Assembly: GCA_027488735.1 (NCBI GenBank)
Contig: JAIYBB010000004.1
Location: forward strand, 310,001-374,000
Reading direction: 5' to 3'
DNA: 64,000 nucleotides
Source of the DNA: Comamonadaceae bacterium
GTDB lineage: Bacteria; Pseudomonadota; Gammaproteobacteria; Burkholderiales; Burkholderiaceae_C
Shown: piece by piece, positions 9,119-18,926 of the stretch
Numbering within the stretch: position 1 is the first letter of the stretch
Layout of the letters: each line of letters opens with the position of its first letter
Notes under the pieces: model-generated
What the model saw: the letters and a program-made list of their open reading frames with translations, nothing else
Told to the model about the DNA's origin: nothing
Database searches by the model: none
Made by a program: the position numbers and the translations under genes

Positions 9119-10369
9119 ATGTCTATCGTAGAAGTCAAAGTACCGCAGTTATCCGAATCGGTGGCTGAAGCCACCTTGTTGCAATGGAAAAAGAAAGTCG
9201 GCGAAGCGGTCAGCGCTGACGAAATCCTCATCGATGTCGAAACCGACAAAGTGGTGTTGGAAGTGCCCGCGCCGTCTGCAGGTGTGTTGGTGGAAATTGT
9301 GTGTGCCGATGGCAGCACTGTCATGGCTGACCAATTGATTGCCCGCATCGACACCGCTGCCACGGCAACTGCTGGCGCGGCGCCTGCAGCAGTGGCTCCT
9401 GTTGCGGCTTCAGTCGCTGCACCTGCTGCTCCTGTTGCATCTTCTTCATCCAAATCGGATGTGCTCATGCCCGCCGCCGCCAAATTGATGGCGGATAACC
9501 AAATGGCTGTGGGTTCAGTCACCGGCACCGGCAAAGACGGTCGCGTCACCAAAGGCGATGTGCTCGGTGCCGTGGCCGCAGGTGTGAAACCGGCAGCTGT
9601 GTCCATTCCCACCGGCGCGCCCACCAAAGTGTTGCCGCAAGTCGATGGCCCGTCAGTCAATTTAGGCGAGCGCCCCGAGCAACGCGTGCCCATGAGCCGT
9701 TTGCGCGCACGCGTAGCCGAGCGTTTGCTGCAGTCGCAAGCGACCAACGCCATTCTGACCACGTTCAATGAAATCAACATGGCGCCGGTGATGGAAATGC
9801 GCAAGCGTTTCCAGGAGAAGTTTGAAAAAGAACATGGCGTGAAGATCGGTTTCATGAGCTTCTTTGTCAAAGCCGCAGTGCACGCGCTGAAAAAATACCC
9901 GGTGCTCAACGCTTCGGTGGACGGCAACGACATCGTTTACCACGGCTATTTCGATATTGGTATTGCCGTTGGTTCACCGCGCGGTTTGGTGGTCCCCATT
10001 TTGCGCAACGCTGATCAAATGAGCTTTGCCGAGATTGAAAAGAAGATCGCCGAGTACGGCGCCAAAGCCCGCGACGGTAAACTCGGTATCGAAGAGATGA
10101 CCGGCGGCACCTTCTCCATCAGCAACGGTGGAGTGTTCGGCTCCATGTTGTCGACGCCCATCATCAACCCGCCGCAGTCGGCCATTTTGGGTGTGCATGC
10201 CACCAAAGACCGCGCCGTGGTCGAAAACGGCCAAGTCGTGGTTCGCCCAATGAACTACTTCGCCATGTCTTACGACCACCGCATCATCGACGGCCGTGAA
10301 GCTGTGTTGGGTTTGGTGGCGATGAAAGAGGCATTGGAAGATCCGGCCCGTTTGTTGTTTGACATTTGA
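9119..10369 (+). CDS. odhB: 2-oxoglutarate dehydrogenase E2, dihydrolipoyl succinyltransferase
   Basis: A 416-residue E2 with one lipoyl domain (lipoyl Lys44 in ETDKVVLEV), an Ala/Pro-rich linker at about residues 80-113, a peripheral subunit-binding domain (AAKLMADNQ...[12 protein letters not shown]) and a C-terminal catalytic domain with the HRIIDGRE active-site motif near residue 386. It transfers succinyl from the lipoyl arm to CoA. The start at 9119 ([10 protein letters not shown]) is the usual E2 N-terminus; an in-frame ATG 42 bases upstream is less likely. It sits 60 bases after sucA and 15 bases before lpd. Confidence 0.97.
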   Translation: MSIVEVKVPQLSESVAEATLLQWKKKVGEAVSADEILIDVETDKVVLEVPAPSAGVLVEIVCADGSTVMADQLIARIDTAATATAGAAPAAVAPVAASVAAPAAPVASSSSKSDVLMPAAAKLMADNQMAVGSVTGTGKDGRVTKGDVLGAVAAGVKPAAVSIPTGAPTKVLPQVDGPSVNLGERPEQRVPMSRLRARVAERLLQSQATNAILTTFNEINMAPVMEMRKRFQEKFEKEHGVKIGFMSFFVKAAVHALKKYPVLNASVDGNDIVYHGYFDIGIAVGSPRGLVVPILRNADQMSFAEIEKKIAEYGAKARDGKLGIEEMTGGTFSISNGGVFGSMLSTPIINPPQSAILGVHATKDRAVVENGQVVVRPMNYFAMSYDHRIIDGREAVLGLVAMKEALEDPARLLFDI

Positions 10370-10384
10370 TGAAAAGAAAAAACC

Positions 10385-11812
10385 ATGAGTAAATCATTTG
10401 ATGTCATCGTCATCGGCGCCGGCCCCGGCGGCTACATCGCAGCGATTCGCGCGGCCCAACTCGGCATGAACGTGGCCTGCATAGACGAATGGAAAAACGC
10501 TTCAGGCGACCCAGCACCCGGCGGCACTTGCACCAACGTAGGTTGCATTCCGTCCAAAGCCTTGTTGCAATCGTCCGAGCATTTTGAGCAGGCGAATCAC
10601 CATTTCGCCGAGCACGGCATTACCGCCACTGGCGTGAAAATGGATGTGGCCAAAATGCTCGCCCGCAAAGACACGGTGGTCAAACAAAACAACGATGGCA
10701 TTTTGTATTTGTTCAAGAAAAACAAGGTCACGTTTTTCCATGGCCGTGGCAGTTTTGCCAGCAAATCTGAAGACGGTTATGAAATCAAAGTGTCTGGCAA
10801 AACGGAAGAATCATTGACCGCCAAGCAGATCATTGTGGCTACTGGTTCCAGCGCCCGCGCATTGCCCGGCGTGCCGTTTGATGAAGAAAACATCCTCTCC
10901 AATGATGGTGCGTTGCGCGTGGGTGCAGTGCCAAAAAAACTGGCCTTGATTGGTTCAGGTGTCATTGGCTTAGAGATGGGATCAGTGTGGAGACGATTGG
11001 GCTCCGAAGTTACTATTTTGGAAGGCTTGCCCACATTTCTGGGCGCGGTAGATGAGCAAATCGCCAAAGAAGCCAAAAAGATTTTCGACAAGCAAGGTTT
11101 GAATATCCAACTCGGCGTGAAAGTCGGTGATATCAAGAGCAGCAAAAAAGGCGTCAGCGTCAACTACAGCAACGCCAAAGGCGAAGCGCAAACACTTGAC
11201 GTGGATAAGTTGATCATCAGCATCGGCAGGGTGCCCAACACCACTGGCTTGAATATCGAAGCAGTCGGTTTGAAACTCGACGAGCGCGGCGCGATAGTCG
11301 TGGATGCGGATTGCAAAACCGCATTGCCCGGCGTCTGGGCAGTGGGCGATGTGGTGCGCGGCCCCATGCTCGCGCACAAAGCGGAAGAAGAGGGCGTGGC
11401 CGTCGCTGAGCGCATTGCCGGTCAACACGGCCATGTCGACTTCAACCTCGTGCCTTGGGTCATCTACACCAGCCCTGAAATCGCCTGGGTCGGACGCACC
11501 GAGCAACAACTCAAAGCCGACGGCGTGGCTTACAAGGCGGGTACATTCCCATTCTTGGCCAACGGTCGCGCGCGCGCTTTGGGCGACACCACCGGTATGG
11601 TGAAGATGCTGGCGGACGCGAAAACAGATGAAATTTTGGGCGTTCACATCATCGGGCCGCAAGCCAGTGAGTTGATCTCTGAAGCCACGGTGGCGATGGC
11701 GTTCAAAGCCAGCGCAGAGGACATTGCGCGCATTTGCCACGCGCATCCGTCTTTGAGTGAGTCCACCAAAGAGGCCGCTTTGGCTGTGGACAAACGCACG
11801 TTGAATTTCTAA
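10385..11812 (+). CDS. lpd: Dihydrolipoamide dehydrogenase (E3)
   Basis: A 475-residue flavoprotein that reoxidises dihydrolipoyl arms with NAD+. The FAD loop GAGPGGYIAA is at residues 11-20, the redox disulfide is Cys49-Cys54 in GGTCTNVGCIPSK, the NAD-binding loop GSGVIGLEMGS lies mid-protein, and the His-Glu dyad is in HAHPSLSE near the C-terminus. It completes the 2-oxoglutarate dehydrogenase operon. It is also the only E3 in the window and could in principle serve the lone lipoyl protein encoded near 51 kb. Confidence 0.97.
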   Translation: MSKSFDVIVIGAGPGGYIAAIRAAQLGMNVACIDEWKNASGDPAPGGTCTNVGCIPSKALLQSSEHFEQANHHFAEHGITATGVKMDVAKMLARKDTVVKQNNDGILYLFKKNKVTFFHGRGSFASKSEDGYEIKVSGKTEESLTAKQIIVATGSSARALPGVPFDEENILSNDGALRVGAVPKKLALIGSGVIGLEMGSVWRRLGSEVTILEGLPTFLGAVDEQIAKEAKKIFDKQGLNIQLGVKVGDIKSSKKGVSVNYSNAKGEAQTLDVDKLIISIGRVPNTTGLNIEAVGLKLDERGAIVVDADCKTALPGVWAVGDVVRGPMLAHKAEEEGVAVAERIAGQHGHVDFNLVPWVIYTSPEIAWVGRTEQQLKADGVAYKAGTFPFLANGRARALGDTTGMVKMLADAKTDEILGVHIIGPQASELISEATVAMAFKASAEDIARICHAHPSLSESTKEAALAVDKRTLNF

Positions 11813-11834
11813 CATTCAGCATTCGTCATCAGAT

Positions 11835-13190
11835 TTGCAATTGGTTCAATTACGTCAAGCTCTTCACCCGGCCCAAACCATTTCTGCCACTGATGCAGCA
11901 GCCATGGTCAAGTCCGGTATGTGGATCGACTACGGCGCCACTTTGTGTCAACCTGATGTGTTTGACCAGGCGCTGGCTTTGCGCAAAGACGAGTTGCATG
12001 ATGTGAAGTTCCGCTCATGCATCACCATGCGCCCGCGCGCGGTGTTAGACCAAGACCCCGAGGGCGAACACTTTCATTTTTTTAGCATGCATTTTTCAGG
12101 TTACGACCGAAAAATGCACGATGCGGGCAGGGTTCACTATCTGCCGGTCAATTTAGGCGAAATCCCTGACTATTACCAGCGCTTTATTCCGCCGGTAGAT
12201 ATGGTGGTGCTCAAAACCTGCCGCATGGATGAAAACGGGTATTTCAATTTCAGCGCAGCCAATTTGTGGCACCGCGACATCATCGAGCGCGCCCGTGTGG
12301 TCGTAGTTGAAATCACTGACGGCCTACCTTATGTGTTTGGCGTCAATAACGGCGTTCACATCAGCGAAGTCGACTTCATCATTGAAGGCGATAACCAGCC
12401 CGCGCCTGTGCTGCCTAATCCTCCTGCGTCAGAGGTGGATATTGCGGTCGGCAAATTGATTGCCGCAGAAATTGAAGATGGTTCTTGTTTGCAAATTGGC
12501 ATTGGTGGTATGCCTAACGCCGTGTGTGAACAATTGCTGCACAGCAACGCACGCGACCTCGGCGTGCATTCAGAAATGCTGACCGAAGGCATGATGGCGC
12601 TCTACCACGCAGGCAAGATCACCAATGCACGCAAGCAACTCCACACCGGAAAAATGGCGTTTTCATTCGGCTTGGGTTCGCAGGCGTATTACGACAGTTT
12701 GCACCGCAACCCGGACATGGCTTGCCTGCCGGTGGCTGACACCAATTTGCCGCACGAAATCATGCGCAACCACCGCGTGGTCGCTATCAACAACACCACG
12801 CAAATGGATTTGCAGGGACAAGCGGCTTCAGAGTCTGACGGCTTGCGCCACATCAGCGGTACCGGCGGTCAATTGCAGTTTGTGCGCGGGGCTTATGCGT
12901 CTGAAGGCGGGAAATCGTTCATGTGCCTGTCTTCTACGTTTGAAAAAAACGGCGTGCGAAAAAGCCGCATCGCTTTGACTTTGACGCCTGGCAATATCGT
13001 GACCACACCGCGCACCGATATGATGTATGTGGTGACCGAATACGGCATCGTCAATCTGAAAGGAAAGTCTGTGCCTGAGCGCGCACTGGCTTTGATTTCT
13101 ATCGCTCACCCGGACTACCGTGAAGGCTTGATGCGTGAGGCATATGCGCACCGATTGATTCCCCATGGTGTTACCTTCGTTGGTCATTAA
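11835..13190 (+). CDS. Acetyl-CoA hydrolase/CoA-transferase family protein
   Basis: A 451-residue class I CoA-transferase of the Cat1/4-hydroxybutyrate/butyryl-CoA:acetate transferase type. Visible features are the glycine loop QIGIGGMPNAV, the segment GVHSEMLTEGMM that holds the expected catalytic glutamate, and the C-terminal TDMMYVVTEYGIVNLKGKS typical of this superfamily. It could exchange CoA between acetate, propionate, succinate or butyrate; the direction cannot be read. It starts with TTG 22 bases after lpd and may be cotranscribed with the sucA operon, which would link it to succinyl-CoA use. The TTG start is uncertain because no strong ribosome site is seen. Confidence 0.85.
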   Translation: MQLVQLRQALHPAQTISATDAAAMVKSGMWIDYGATLCQPDVFDQALALRKDELHDVKFRSCITMRPRAVLDQDPEGEHFHFFSMHFSGYDRKMHDAGRVHYLPVNLGEIPDYYQRFIPPVDMVVLKTCRMDENGYFNFSAANLWHRDIIERARVVVVEITDGLPYVFGVNNGVHISEVDFIIEGDNQPAPVLPNPPASEVDIAVGKLIAAEIEDGSCLQIGIGGMPNAVCEQLLHSNARDLGVHSEMLTEGMMALYHAGKITNARKQLHTGKMAFSFGLGSQAYYDSLHRNPDMACLPVADTNLPHEIMRNHRVVAINNTTQMDLQGQAASESDGLRHISGTGGQLQFVRGAYASEGGKSFMCLSSTFEKNGVRKSRIALTLTPGNIVTTPRTDMMYVVTEYGIVNLKGKSVPERALALISIAHPDYREGLMREAYAHRLIPHGVTFVGH

Positions 13191-13238
13191 ATGGTTTTTT
13201 TTTCACTGTAGTACCTGATTAAAGCACCCGCCCCAAAC

Positions 13239-14336
13239 ATGTCAGTCTCCGACATCTACCAGCAAGAACTGAAAAACCGCGGCTATGTGGCTGATCCGGC
13301 GCAGCTGCGCGCGGTGCAAGCCTTAGACCTTTGTGCAAGCGAGTGGACGCACTACAAATACAAACGCAGCAATTCTTTGAAAAAGCTGATCAATCACCCG
13401 GAGATTCCCCAGGGCGTGTATTTGTATGGTGGCGTCGGGCGCGGCAAAAGTTTTTTGATGGATTGTTTTTTCAATGCAGTACCGATTGAGAGAAAAACAC
13501 GTTTGCATTTTCACGAGTTCATGCGCGAAGTGCACCGCGAGTTGCGCGATTTACAGGGAACCGTCAATCCGCTGGATGAACTCGGTGTTCGCATGGCCAA
13601 GCGGTTCAAGTTGATTTGTTTTGACGAATTTCATATCGCTGACATCACCGACGCCATGATCTTGCACCGATTGCTCATAGCCATGCAGCGCAACGGTATC
13701 GGATTCGTCACCACATCCAATTTCAAGCCTGATGAGCTGTACCCCGATGGTTTGCACCGCGAGCGGTTGCTGCCCGCCATTGACTTGCTCAACGCCACCA
13801 TGGATGTGGTCAATGTGGACAATGGCACCGATTACAGAGGGCGCATGCTGGAGCAGGCGCAGCTTTATCTGACCCCTTGCACCCCCCAGACCGAAGCCCT
13901 CATGCACCAGACCTTTGACCGGTTGGCTGAAACGCCAGATCAAGACGGGCTGCTGATGATCGAGGAGCGCAAGTTGTTGGCCAAGCGCCGTGCGGGTGGC
14001 ATGGTCTGGTTTGATTTCAAAGTGTTGTGCGGTGGCCCCCGGTCGCAAAATGATTTTCTAGAAATTGCCAGCCAATTTCACACCGTGTTTCTCAGTGGCG
14101 TGCCAGAAATGGAGGTTCACATGTCGTCAGAAGCTCGGCGCTTTACTTGGTTGATAGACGTGTTGTATGACCGGCGCGTTAAATTGGTCATGCAAGCCGA
14201 TGTCGAGCCCGAACTGTTGTACAACGAAGGCCCGATGTCGCATGAGTTTCCCCGAACCGCTTCCCGGCTGCGTGAAATGCAATCCGGGGCATTTTTGGCC
14301 TTGGGTCGCAGACTGGTGGATACTTCACTCACATGA
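13239..14336 (+). CDS. zapE: Cell division protein ZapE (AFG1-like ATPase)
   Basis: A 365-residue ATPase of the AFG1/ZapE family. Walker A is YGGVGRGKS at about residues 63-71 and Walker B is LICFDEFHI near residue 128. ZapE associates with the Z-ring late in division, especially at low oxygen or raised temperature in E. coli. The length and the flanking motifs LYGGVGRGKSFLMD and FHEFM match the family well. It overlaps the next gene by four bases (ATGA), indicating translational coupling to the secreted coiled-coil protein. Confidence 0.95.
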   Translation: MSVSDIYQQELKNRGYVADPAQLRAVQALDLCASEWTHYKYKRSNSLKKLINHPEIPQGVYLYGGVGRGKSFLMDCFFNAVPIERKTRLHFHEFMREVHRELRDLQGTVNPLDELGVRMAKRFKLICFDEFHIADITDAMILHRLLIAMQRNGIGFVTTSNFKPDELYPDGLHRERLLPAIDLLNATMDVVNVDNGTDYRGRMLEQAQLYLTPCTPQTEALMHQTFDRLAETPDQDGLLMIEERKLLAKRRAGGMVWFDFKVLCGGPRSQNDFLEIASQFHTVFLSGVPEMEVHMSSEARRFTWLIDVLYDRRVKLVMQADVEPELLYNEGPMSHEFPRTASRLREMQSGAFLALGRRLVDTSLT

Positions 14337-15028
14337 AACACTTTCTTTATTTGCTTTTGTCGTGTGTTTTGCCTTGGGCGGGCAATGCGTTCGCACAATC
14401 TGCTGCGCCCCTTGACGCCACTGCGGCCAGTCCCGACTTGTTGCAAGGACTTGACCTTGAAGCTGAGCGAAAACGCATTCGCTCAGAGCGCGAAAAGTCA
14501 GACGCCACATACAGCGCCACACTCAAGTTGTGCTACCAAAAATTTGCAGTCAATGGTTGCAAGCAAGACGCTTTGGACGAGAAAATCAAGCGCGATAACG
14601 ACTTGCGCAGACAAGAAACCATCCTCAACAATGCGGTTAGAAAACAGCGGGGCGACAAGGCTTTGTTGCGTTTGGAAGACAAGCAAAGCCAGGAAAAACA
14701 ATTGAAGGATGAAGAACAGCGCATGGAGCAACGCAATGTTCACCTCGATAAATTGCAAGAGAACCTAGAGAAAAACGAAAAACACTTAGACAAGCAACTC
14801 GAAAGTGAAGCCAGCCGAGAAAAATACCAACAGCGGTTACAAGATCTGCAAGAGCGCCAGCGCAAACACGAAGAAAAAGCAGCGCAAGCCGCCCAAAAGC
14901 GAGCGCAAGTCCTGCGTAAACAAGAAGAAGCCGACAAGCATCGAAAAAATGTTGAAAAAGAAGCAGCCGAACGAAACCCCAATGTGCAAGCTTTGCCCAT
15001 CCCTAAGCCAGCGGACATACCGCAGTGA
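14333..15028 (+). CDS. Secreted long coiled-coil protein of unknown function
   Basis: A 231-residue product with a signal peptide (residues 1-22, ending AFAQ) and an almost uninterrupted charged helix from about residue 40 to 215, rich in Lys, Glu, Gln and Arg (for example KEKQLKDEEQRMEQRN). Two cysteines early in the mature chain (LKLCYQ and VNGCKQ) could form a disulfide. It begins with an ATGA overlap on zapE and is followed 12 bases later by a dinG-like helicase, so it is part of that operon. The sequence suggests a periplasmic coiled coil; I do not recognise a named family. Confidence 0.8.
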   Translation: MKHFLYLLLSCVLPWAGNAFAQSAAPLDATAASPDLLQGLDLEAERKRIRSEREKSDATYSATLKLCYQKFAVNGCKQDALDEKIKRDNDLRRQETILNNAVRKQRGDKALLRLEDKQSQEKQLKDEEQRMEQRNVHLDKLQENLEKNEKHLDKQLESEASREKYQQRLQDLQERQRKHEEKAAQAAQKRAQVLRKQEEADKHRKNVEKEAAERNPNVQALPIPKPADIPQ

Positions 15029-15040
15029 TCTGGAGTTGGT

Positions 15041-17062
15041 TTGACTGAACGTTTGAGCGATGTGGTGCGCGAGATGTTCACCCCACACGGTCCGCTAGCC
15101 AGAGCAACGGCTTTTTTTCAGCCGCGCCAAGGTCAAACTGACATGGCCTTGGCCGTGGCAGACACCCTTGAAAAGGGTGGTTCGTTGGTGGTCGAGGCAG
15201 GTACTGGCGTGGGCAAAACTTTTGCTTATTTGGTGCCAGCGCTATTGAGTGCAGAGCGCGTGCTGCTGTCGACCGCAACCAAAACATTGCAAGACCAACT
15301 GTTTTCTCGAGATATCCCTGACGTTATAAAAGCACTGGGCCTGCCGTTGAAACTAGCCATGCTCAAAGGCAGGGGCAGTTACCTTTGCCAGCAACGCTTG
15401 GAACTGGCGTTGACATCGGCCACCTTGCCCGACCGGCATGCGGTCAAAACCTTGGCGGTGGTGCAGCAATGGGCCCGAACAACCAGCAGCGGCGATTTGG
15501 CAGAAGTGCCCAATTTGGATGAACAATCTGCGCTGATTCCGTTGATCACATCAAGCCGCGACAACTGCTTGGGTTCGCCATGCCCGCATTGGCGTGATTG
15601 CCATGTCAATCAAGCCCGGCGCGAAGCCATGGCTGCTGATGTGGTGGTGATCAACCACCATTTGTTTTTTGCCGACATGGCGGTTCGCGAATCTGGCATG
15701 GCCGAGTTACTGCCCACGGTACGCGTGGTGATTTTTGACGAAGCCCACCAACTCAATGAAACAGGTATTCAGTTTTTAGGCAAACAACTCGGTACGGGCC
15801 AGTTACTGGACCTCGCGCGCGACACGCTCACAGCCGGTTTGCAATTGGCCCGCGGTTTGGTGGACTGGCAACTGGTCACCGCGGCGTTTGCAAAATCCAT
15901 ACGCGATTGGCGCTTGGTGGTGGGCAAGCAACCCGCCAATGCCAAACTCCGCTGGAGCCAGACGCAACCACAAGATGTAGATGCCCATGATTGGCAACAG
16001 GCATTGGCTGATGTGTCGCAGGCTGCCGCTGCTTTGCAAAATGCCTTGGATAGTGTGATGGACGCCGCGCCTGATTTCCAGCGTCTGCATGAACGTTTGA
16101 GCGATGTGCTGGGTTTGATCGATTACTTCTCCAACCCATGCGCCTTGGGCAGCGTGCGTTGGCTGGATGTAGGCGCACAAATGCGCTGCATGGAGGCGCC
16201 ATTGGACATTGCCGATGTGGTGCAAACCAAATTGCTAGACGCCCAAGTGCTTACCGTGCCTGACGCACAACAGCAACCCATAGCGCTGCCTCGCAGTTGG
16301 ATATTCACTTCTGCAACGCTGGGGTCAGATCCGCAATTGCGTTGGTTCACCGAGCCTTGTGGCTTGCAAAATGCACAGGTACTGCAAGTGCAAAGCCCCT
16401 TCGATTATGAAAATCAGGCGTGGTTGTACGTGCCGCGTGGCATGGTGTCGCCCAAAGACCCGCAGCACAGCGAACAGGTGGCCTCGCTCAGTTGGCAAGT
16501 AGCGTGTACCTTGGGAGGTCGTACTTTGGTGCTGACCACCACCACTCGCGCATTGCGTGCCATTGGCGATCAATTGACGCAGGCGGCCCAAGGCAACGGG
16601 GAGTTGGACATACTGGTGCAAGGCCAGCATCCCAAACGTGAGCTGATGCAGCGTTTTCGTCAAGCCATTGAGCCTGGCGCCAAAGGAACAGTATTGGTGG
16701 CCACTGCCAGTTTTTGGGAAGGGTTTGATGTGCCGGGAGACGCGCTGCAGGCTGTCATCATCGACAAACTGCCTTTCCCTCCGCCAAACGATCCTTTGGT
16801 CGAGGCGCGAAGCCAGCGCCTCGAGTCGCAAGGAAGAAGCTCTTTCAACGATTATTTTTTGCCCGAAGCCGGTGTGTCGCTCAAGCAAGGAGCAGGGCGC
16901 TTGATACGCCGAGAAACCGACCGAGGTGCCTTGGTGATTTGCGACAACCGCTTGGTCAACACACCTTATGGCCGCCGGTTATTGGCGGTGTTGCCACCAA
17001 TGAAACGTGTGGATCAGTTTCCTGCTTTACTAGACGCGTTAGCCGGCATCACCAAAACTTGA
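15041..17062 (+). CDS. DinG/YoaA-type ATP-dependent Fe-S helicase
   Basis: A 673-residue XPD-like 5'-3' DNA helicase. Walker A is VEAGTGVGKT at about residues 51-60, the DEAH box is at 233-236 (IFDEAHQLNE), and four cysteines suited to a 4Fe-4S cluster are Cys116, Cys176, Cys181 and Cys187 (spaced as CLGSPCPHWRDC). C-terminal motifs include ASFWEGFDVPG and QGAGRLIRRETDRG. It likely unwinds R-loops, forks or damaged DNA. The TTG start follows a GGAG ribosome site at 15032. Its last 14 bases overlap the convergent bamD gene. Confidence 0.92.
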   Translation: MTERLSDVVREMFTPHGPLARATAFFQPRQGQTDMALAVADTLEKGGSLVVEAGTGVGKTFAYLVPALLSAERVLLSTATKTLQDQLFSRDIPDVIKALGLPLKLAMLKGRGSYLCQQRLELALTSATLPDRHAVKTLAVVQQWARTTSSGDLAEVPNLDEQSALIPLITSSRDNCLGSPCPHWRDCHVNQARREAMAADVVVINHHLFFADMAVRESGMAELLPTVRVVIFDEAHQLNETGIQFLGKQLGTGQLLDLARDTLTAGLQLARGLVDWQLVTAAFAKSIRDWRLVVGKQPANAKLRWSQTQPQDVDAHDWQQALADVSQAAAALQNALDSVMDAAPDFQRLHERLSDVLGLIDYFSNPCALGSVRWLDVGAQMRCMEAPLDIADVVQTKLLDAQVLTVPDAQQQPIALPRSWIFTSATLGSDPQLRWFTEPCGLQNAQVLQVQSPFDYENQAWLYVPRGMVSPKDPQHSEQVASLSWQVACTLGGRTLVLTTTTRALRAIGDQLTQAAQGNGELDILVQGQHPKRELMQRFRQAIEPGAKGTVLVATASFWEGFDVPGDALQAVIIDKLPFPPPNDPLVEARSQRLESQGRSSFNDYFLPEAGVSLKQGAGRLIRRETDRGALVICDNRLVNTPYGRRLLAVLPPMKRVDQFPALLDALAGITKT

Positions 17063-17846
17063 ACCAGCTTTTCTTCGTGGCTTGGGGCTTGGCGGTTTGT
17101 GGGAAGTAGCGGCTGTCAGGAAACGATGCTTTAAGCACACGTTGTGTGTCGTCGCTCAATTGTGTCAAGCCCAGTGCTTGGTATGAGTCAATCAGAATGA
17201 TCAGCGCGGTTTCTGCGGCTTCGCTGTTGGGGTAATCATTCAAGGTGGCTTGGGCGCGGTTAACTGCAGCCACATAAGCCCCTTTGTTGTAGTAATGTCT
17301 GGCCACTGTGAGTTCTGATTTGGCCAACAGGTTGACAATATGCCGCATCCGCAAAGTGGCGTCCGCTGAATATTTTGAATCCGGAAAACGCGAGACGAGC
17401 TCTTTGTAAGCTTCAAACGAATCGCGGGCAGCCATCTGGTCACGTTCGGCCAAATCTTGCTTGAACCATTTGGACATCAGGCCCAAGTCGTCATTGAAGT
17501 TGATCGTTCCTTTGAGGTAAAGCGCATAGTCAATCGCCGGGTTGGCGGGATTGAGTTTCATGAAGCGGTCAAGTGTCATGAGCGCCGCCACACGGTCGCC
17601 ATTTCGGTACTGAGCGTATGCCTTGTCCAGCTGCGCCTGTTGTGCCAGCGGGGTACCTGCTGCGCGGCCTTCAAGTTTGTCGAGCAACACAATGGCTTTA
17701 TCGAAAATATTGCCCTTCATGATGTCCTTGGCCTCGGCATACATTTCCTCAGGGGACATCTTGGCGGTCGCGTCTTTTTCATCTGTGGCACATGCACTTA
17801 AGAGCAAAACCACCCACACCATTGATAATGAAAGAAATCTCTGCAC
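17049..17846 (-). CDS. bamD: Outer membrane assembly lipoprotein BamD
   Basis: A 265-residue lipoprotein with the lipobox LLSAC at Cys19 and TPR-like repeats (SPEEMYAEAKDIMKG onward, then YKELVSRFPDSKYSADA and AALNDYP-like repeats). BamD is the essential lipoprotein of the BAM complex that inserts beta-barrel proteins into the outer membrane. It is divergent from rluD with 39 bases between start codons, a conserved arrangement in proteobacteria, and converges on the dinG-like gene with a short overlap. Confidence 0.95.
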   Translation of the reverse strand: MQRFLSLSMVWVVLLLSACATDEKDATAKMSPEEMYAEAKDIMKGNIFDKAIVLLDKLEGRAAGTPLAQQAQLDKAYAQYRNGDRVAALMTLDRFMKLNPANPAIDYALYLKGTINFNDDLGLMSKWFKQDLAERDQMAARDSFEAYKELVSRFPDSKYSADATLRMRHIVNLLAKSELTVARHYYNKGAYVAAVNRAQATLNDYPNSEAAETALIILIDSYQALGLTQLSDDTQRVLKASFPDSRYFPQTAKPQATKKSWFKFW

Positions 17847-17885
17847 ATTAACCCTTCGAACTTTGAACAGACGCGATTATCAACG

Positions 17886-18899
17886 ATGCATCCTACTGAG
17901 CCAGTCCCATCACCCTTGTTTACCGCCGAAGACCAGGTGATTGAAGAGTTGGACACCGAGATTGAAGAGCGACAACTGGAAATTCCCACCGGTTTGCACC
18001 GTCAAAGGCTAGACCGCGCGCTGGTTCAGCTGATGCCAGAATTTTCCCGCAACCACCTCAAGCATTTGATTGAAGACGGTTTTGTGCGCACCGAGGCCCA
18101 GGCCCAGGCTATTGGCAAAGTGGCGTATTTGGTGAAAGCCGCCGAAATCATCACGGTTCGATTACAACCGACAGAAATGTCGCAAGCTTATGTGGCCCAA
18201 GCCATGCCGCTTCATGTGGTCTATGAAGACGCCTATCTGCGCATCATTGATAAACCCGCAGGACTTGTGGTCCATCCTGCGCCCGGCAACTGGAGCGGAA
18301 CACTGCTCAACGGCTTGCTGGCGTTAGACCCCGGCGCAGCACAGGTGCCGCGAGCTGGCATCGTGCACCGATTGGACAAGGACACCAGTGGTTTGATGGT
18401 GGTTGCGCGTACCCGCGCATGCATGGATGCCTTGGTGGCCATGATCGCGGCGCGCGAAGTGCACCGGGAGTATTTGGCCCTGAGCCAACGCCCGTGGCGC
18501 GGCGATTTGCGCCGTGAGGTCGAGATGCCTATCGGGCGAGATCCACGCCAGCGGTTGCGCATGGCGGTGGTTGACTTGGAACGCCAATCTGGCAAACATG
18601 CCCATACCTCGTTGCGATGCTTGGACAGCAACGACCAAGGTTGTCTGGTGCATTGCACCTTGCACACCGGTCGTACCCATCAAATTCGGGTGCATATGGC
18701 GGCCATTGGTTTGCCTTTGCTGGCCGATGGTTTGTATGGCGGTGCTGGTTATTTACCCTTGGACAGACAAGCATTGCATGCATTCAGACTGGGCTTTATC
18801 CACCCATTTAGCCAAAAGGAATTGCAATTCAACTCGCCCTTGCCGCCAGATATTCTTCAGGCGCTTGGCAGCATGGGCTTGCACAACCCCCTCGGCTAG
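17886..18899 (+). CDS. rluD: 23S rRNA pseudouridine synthase RluD
   Basis: A 337-residue RluA-family enzyme. An S4 RNA-binding domain occupies roughly residues 35-95 (QRLDRALVQLMPEFSRNHLKHLIEDG region), followed by the catalytic domain with the aspartate of HRLDKDTSGL at residue 164. It forms pseudouridines in helix 69 of 23S rRNA, which matters for 50S maturation. Placement divergent to bamD supports RluD rather than RluA or RluC. The next gene, scpB, follows 27 bases later on the same strand. Confidence 0.93.
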   Translation: MHPTEPVPSPLFTAEDQVIEELDTEIEERQLEIPTGLHRQRLDRALVQLMPEFSRNHLKHLIEDGFVRTEAQAQAIGKVAYLVKAAEIITVRLQPTEMSQAYVAQAMPLHVVYEDAYLRIIDKPAGLVVHPAPGNWSGTLLNGLLALDPGAAQVPRAGIVHRLDKDTSGLMVVARTRACMDALVAMIAAREVHREYLALSQRPWRGDLRREVEMPIGRDPRQRLRMAVVDLERQSGKHAHTSLRCLDSNDQGCLVHCTLHTGRTHQIRVHMAAIGLPLLADGLYGGAGYLPLDRQALHAFRLGFIHPFSQKELQFNSPLPPDILQALGSMGLHNPLG

Positions 18900-18926
18900 A
18901 ATGAGAAATTAATTTCCCCCGGATAC

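Noticed and set aside
10982..11815. Long open frame (277 codons) opposite lpd
   Set aside because: Composition is typical of antisense frames, and lpd is intact on the other strand.
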